Positions 5,500-8,679 of a DNA stretch of 8,679 nucleotides are shown here, one piece after another. Under the pieces are notes generated by a model. That model made no database searches, was not told where the DNA came from, and saw only the letters and a list, made by a program, of their open reading frames with translations. The stretch is from Bacteroidales bacterium. Lineage in GTDB: Bacteria > Bacteroidota > Bacteroidia > Bacteroidales > Muribaculaceae. The stretch covers positions 1 to 8,679 of the forward strand of contig SFMJ01000065.1 in the NCBI GenBank assembly GCA_004553095.1. The letters are read 5' to 3'. The translations under genes and the position numbers were made by a program. Positions within the stretch are counted from its first letter, which is position 1, and each line of letters starts with the position of its first letter.

Positions 5500-7433
5500 T
5501 AGCACCGATGTTATTACCATTCGCGGGGGTCGTCACCGGGATTCTGGCGGGGATGGCAGGGGCTCCGATGTGGCTGAGTATCATACTGATAGTCTTATCA
5601 CTGTCGATACACATTCTCATATCATTGCGGAGCAAAAACCCGATGGTGGGGGTAACGCTCAATAAGTATCATCACATCTGGATCTATCTACTCTTTGCCG
5701 CCGTCGGAGTCTTCAGTTATACCCTCCGTCAGCCCTACTTTCCCGACAAGGCGGAGAGATATGTGGCGGCAGTAGGCATAGTTCGCGACATCTCGCAGAC
5801 CACGTCGGGAGATAAGGCTATGGTCGAGGTGAGTCAATTGGTTGACAGCGCCGGGATGCAATATAAGACCCCCAACTTCTCCATCATCCTGCATAGCGAG
5901 GCCCTCAAGGCGCAGATCGACGATAACATAGTCTTTCCGGTGAGGCTCAGCAAGATACACGACCCGGAAAACTTCTTCGGCGAGGGATATGCACAGCGGA
6001 TGAACAGCAAGGGATATTATTACGAGACACGTGTCGAAGGGGATCCGATTCAGATCATCGGACACACCACCACCTTCGGCGGTATAGCCGCCCATATCCG
6101 CTACTCCATCGAATCGGCGATTGAGAACTCCTCCTTGGATAAGGGTACGCAACACTTCTTCATTACCATCCTGATGGGCGACCGTCAATACTTGGACCGA
6201 GGCGTGCGGAACCTCTTTGCCGATGCCGGTGTGTCGCATATATTGGCTTTGAGCGGCATGCATGTCGCCATAATCAGCGGCATACTCCTCTGGCTCCTCT
6301 TCCCGATGAACTTCTTCGGCTATTATAGGCAGCGCATCTTGATAGCCACCATCATCCTCTACATCTACGCCTTCATCACCGGCTGGCAGCCCTCGACGGT
6401 GAGAGCCACCATCATGATGACCTCGATGATGATCTGTCTATTCTTGGAGCGAAAAAAATCGGCATGGAACTCGCTCCTCTTTGCCACCACCATCATACTC
6501 ATCTTCAGCCCCTTAGCGATACAAGATGTAGGTCTTCATTTAAGTTTTTCGTGTGTGGCATCCTTGATATTTTTCGTCACGCCGCTCAATCCTATCGACC
6601 ATCACTTTCATCCATGGCTCTACAAGGGATGCAGCGTCATACTCACCACCTTGGCGGCGACCTTCGGCACATGGTGTCTGAGTGCCCACTACTTCGGGAT
6701 GGTGCCGGTGACATTTCTTGCCGCCAACATAGTCATATTGCCGGTGCTGCCCGTCTACTTGGTGGTGGGTATCATCTACTTTCTTCTTCAGGGGATAGGG
6801 ATTGACCCGGAGTGGATGTCCGTCATGATAGATATGGGATATCGATGTATCGTCGGATTTGTGTCATGGATCACCGGTGGCGGGAGTTCGGCGATAGAAT
6901 ACACCCCCTCGGTGCTCTCGCTGTCGGCATGGATCATCTTTGCCGTGATAGCGGCAATCGTGGTAAATCGTCGCGGCGGCAGGGTGATGATAGGATTGAT
7001 GGGAGTGGCATTGGCAGGCTTCGTAGTCTCCTTCGTCATCGACCTGCAGAGTGTCTCGTCTGAAGCATTCATCATACAGCACAAGCAAGGGGGTGTGGCG
7101 ATATGCTATCGTAGCGACCTTCGCGACACCATCATCAATATGCCGCCCAAATGTATCAGCCGCTGCACCCTTGCCGGCAAGAAGATCGTGGTGAGCGACA
7201 CGTCGGCACCGACTGAAGACAGCATCAAGAGCCGATGTGACATATTGGTGATAGCCGGGGGGAACAGGGCTACCCTATCAGATATAGTCAAAGAGATCGA
7301 ACCGGAGATAATCGTGATTCATACCTCCGTAAGGAGAAAAAGAGAACGCCGACTTCTCCACGAAGCCGATAGCCTCCACCTCCCCATCTACTCCATAAGA
7401 GAGAAGGGAGCATATCGCTATCCTCAGCCCTAA
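5496..7433 (+). CDS. comEC: ComEC/Rec2 family competence protein (inner-membrane DNA channel)
   Basis: ComEC carries single-stranded DNA across the inner membrane during natural transformation. The 645-residue product has N-terminal hydrophobic helices (about 2-44 and 60-78), a soluble DUF4131-like segment (about 85-195), then the polytopic Competence domain (about 225-490). Family motifs are ALSGMHVAIISG (251-262), GWQPSTVRA (296-304), DVGLHLSFSCVASL (344-357) and the helix-rich FLAANIVILPVLP stretch (407-419). After more helices to about 515, the last 130 residues (about 522-645) are soluble and resemble the metallo-beta-lactamase-like domain of longer ComEC proteins, but the usual HxHxDH and HHGS metal motifs are absent; the expected site reads CDILVIAGGN. 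The ATG at 5496 overlaps the aroE stop as ATGA, so I prefer it to an in-frame TTG at 5484. Whether the strain is naturally transformable is unknown. The stop overlaps the convergent WG-repeat gene by 4 nt. Confidence 0.9.
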   Translation: MIAPMLLPFAGVVTGILAGMAGAPMWLSIILIVLSLSIHILISLRSKNPMVGVTLNKYHHIWIYLLFAAVGVFSYTLRQPYFPDKAERYVAAVGIVRDISQTTSGDKAMVEVSQLVDSAGMQYKTPNFSIILHSEALKAQIDDNIVFPVRLSKIHDPENFFGEGYAQRMNSKGYYYETRVEGDPIQIIGHTTTFGGIAAHIRYSIESAIENSSLDKGTQHFFITILMGDRQYLDRGVRNLFADAGVSHILALSGMHVAIISGILLWLLFPMNFFGYYRQRILIATIILYIYAFITGWQPSTVRATIMMTSMMICLFLERKKSAWNSLLFATTIILIFSPLAIQDVGLHLSFSCVASLIFFVTPLNPIDHHFHPWLYKGCSVILTTLAATFGTWCLSAHYFGMVPVTFLAANIVILPVLPVYLVVGIIYFLLQGIGIDPEWMSVMIDMGYRCIVGFVSWITGGGSSAIEYTPSVLSLSAWIIFAVIAAIVVNRRGGRVMIGLMGVALAGFVVSFVIDLQSVSSEAFIIQHKQGGVAICYRSDLRDTIINMPPKCISRCTLAGKKIVVSDTSAPTEDSIKSRCDILVIAGGNRATLSDIVKEIEPEIIVIHTSVRRKRERRLLHEADSLHLPIYSIREKGAYRYPQP

Positions 7434-8641
7434 AGGGGTACTTGGGTTGATTCCCACTCCGAAGGATAAAGCTCGATGCCCTGTTTTTGGGCTTTATGGC
7501 GGATAGCTTTCATCTCCGATTGGGCTTCGGCGAGGGCACGTTTCAACTGGTCAAAGGTGCTGTTGCGCAGGTCATCGTCAAGGGGTGCCACCTCCTCCAC
7601 CTTCGAGGTGTCGATCTTCGCACCGAGACGCATCAGATTGTTATAATACTTCTCCGACTTCTCCTTCCACATGTCATACTGCTGTTGGAGATATTCCGAA
7701 CCATCGGTGAGGATATCGGTTGACTCATAATTGTAATTATCATCCTCATTGACTTCGCTTGTCGAGGTATACATATTTCCGAGTGACATCAAGAACTTGA
7801 GCCAATGTTTCTTACGAGACTTGGCGAGTTTGATATGGCTTTCCACCAGCGAATTGGCTTGTTCCATGGTCATAGTGTTGATGCCGACATACTTACCGCT
7901 GACATCGCCCACCATATAGAATAGGTCGGGGTTCTTATAGATGCCGGTATACTTACAGGGGAGAATCTCGCGAGCCTTCGAGTCGACAACACCCCAGAAG
8001 AGGGTGCTATCCTGTTCGCTATACTTAGCCACATAGAAAGATGGCTTCTGCGACTTGATGGTATACTGAATATCGTCATAATCGCCGGCAGGGATCAGCA
8101 CCTTAATCTTGTTATTCTCCACATTATTGATAACAGCCTGGAAATGGCCTATGCCGACACCGTTGTAATTGTCGATAGCCTTCTTGAGGGCGGTGTTCCA
8201 ATCGCAATCGTCGGGGAAGGCGACATCGCCGATCACGAGATTATTGGCGAGGCGGTGGACGCTTCCATAGAGAGGGGGAACCATCATCTCGCCGTCGAGG
8301 TTATAGACGCCGACACGTTTCACGGAGTCGACAACGATATAACAATGCAGGTAACTGCCCCCTTTGTGGCATACGAACACATCATCATAGTGGCTCAGAA
8401 GGTTACGTTCAGCCTCATTGAGGAGAGAGGAATTTATATCGCGCATCGAATGGATGTCATACTCTTGCTCATGGGGATAGATAAGGCGCCCAAGTTTAAA
8501 GGCATTGCTCAGCTTGCAATCCTTGGTAATTTTCTTGAGCTCCTTTGTGGTGCGTTGCGCAGGCACGGCAACAGAGAAGCCGGTGAAGAGAAGGGCGCAA
8601 AGCAAAACTTTAAACAGAGAACTAACAGACTTCATAATCAT
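7430..8641 (-). CDS. Exported WG-repeat-like protein of unknown function
   Basis: This 403-residue protein begins with a Sec-type signal peptide: a short basic start, a hydrophobic core (about 9-25) and a probable cleavage site near VPAQ (26-29). The cysteine in it is not in a lipobox, so it is probably periplasmic or surface-released rather than a lipoprotein. The mature part holds segments like WG repeats: RVGVYNLDGEMMVPPLYGSV (109-128), a weaker unit around IPAGDYDDIQYT (183-194), and FWGVVDSKAREILPCKYTGI (215-234). The region from about 255 is helical and charged, with likely coiled-coil character around 315-340 and 360-390. WG-repeat proteins are common in Bacteroidota and mostly uncharacterised; a binding or scaffold role is a guess. 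There are two possible starts, 8641 and 8635 (MIMK or MK), which differ by two residues and do not change the signal peptide. It faces comEC and shares overlapping stop codons with it. Confidence 0.78.
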   Translation of the reverse strand: MIMKSVSSLFKVLLCALLFTGFSVAVPAQRTTKELKKITKDCKLSNAFKLGRLIYPHEQEYDIHSMRDINSSLLNEAERNLLSHYDDVFVCHKGGSYLHCYIVVDSVKRVGVYNLDGEMMVPPLYGSVHRLANNLVIGDVAFPDDCDWNTALKKAIDNYNGVGIGHFQAVINNVENNKIKVLIPAGDYDDIQYTIKSQKPSFYVAKYSEQDSTLFWGVVDSKAREILPCKYTGIYKNPDLFYMVGDVSGKYVGINTMTMEQANSLVESHIKLAKSRKKHWLKFLMSLGNMYTSTSEVNEDDNYNYESTDILTDGSEYLQQQYDMWKEKSEKYYNNLMRLGAKIDTSKVEEVAPLDDDLRNSTFDQLKRALAEAQSEMKAIRHKAQKQGIELYPSEWESTQVPL

Positions 8642-8679
8642 GTAGTTTAAGAAAACGAAAAGAAAACCCCCAAATATCC

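Noticed and set aside
5688..6263. A 191-residue minus-strand open frame inside comEC
   Set aside because: Antisense to a well-supported ComEC frame, with low-complexity, His-rich content typical of a shadow frame.
7466..7497. Inverted repeat (7-bp arms ATAAAGC/GCTTTAT, 18-nt loop) near the gene junction
   Set aside because: It lies inside the coding end of the WG-repeat gene, has a long loop and an A/T-rich stem and lacks a proper T-run after it, so it is not a convincing terminator.
8144..8650. A 168-residue plus-strand open frame opposite the WG-repeat gene
   Set aside because: The minus-strand frame has a signal peptide and repeat motifs and runs through; the plus-strand frame has no recognisable features.
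8671..8678. GATATTTG on the minus strand upstream of the WG-repeat gene
   Set aside because: One mismatch to TAnnTTTG and the -33 region lies outside the window, so it cannot be supported as a promoter.

Overview
The window looks like chromosomal core sequence from a member of the Bacteroidales, possibly from the Muribaculaceae/Porphyromonadaceae side. The evidence is indirect: protein sequences of Bacteroidales type, TAnnTTTG promoter-like boxes (the Bacteroidota -7 consensus), little sign of Shine-Dalgarno sequences, and a hemerythrin protein of a type I associate with gut Bacteroidales. The family-level placement is inference.

Layout. Positions 1-616 hold the N-terminal 205 codons of a minus-strand hemerythrin-like diiron protein that runs off the left edge. 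A 91-bp AT-rich divergent promoter region (617-707) separates it from a plus-strand series of four genes: an ABC-F ATPase (708-2669), a signal-less M13 metallopeptidase (2774-4753), shikimate dehydrogenase aroE (4747-5499) and a ComEC/Rec2 DNA-uptake channel (5496-7433). The last three overlap by 7 and 4 nt, so they are probably co-transcribed and translationally coupled. ABC-F and the peptidase are separated by 104 bp that contain three tandem copies of a 23-bp, C-rich, G-poor sequence. Converging on the operon, with stop codons that overlap by 4 nt, is a minus-strand exported WG-repeat-like protein (7430-8641) that fills the rest of the window.

How the genes relate. The four plus-strand products act in different processes: ribosome-associated ATPase, peptide hydrolysis, the shikimate pathway and DNA import. 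They look like a housekeeping operon joined by position rather than one pathway. The hemerythrin protein is a candidate for sensing or repair under oxygen or nitric oxide stress. The WG-repeat protein is exported and of unknown function.

No mobile element, CRISPR array, rRNA, tRNA or obvious defence system was seen. I did not find a convincing new multi-gene system. The most useful oddities are the tandem repeat between ABC-F and the peptidase, a -7 box placed so close to the ABC-F start that the mRNA may be leaderless, the metal-ligand-poor C-terminal domain of ComEC, and the overlapping convergent gene ends.
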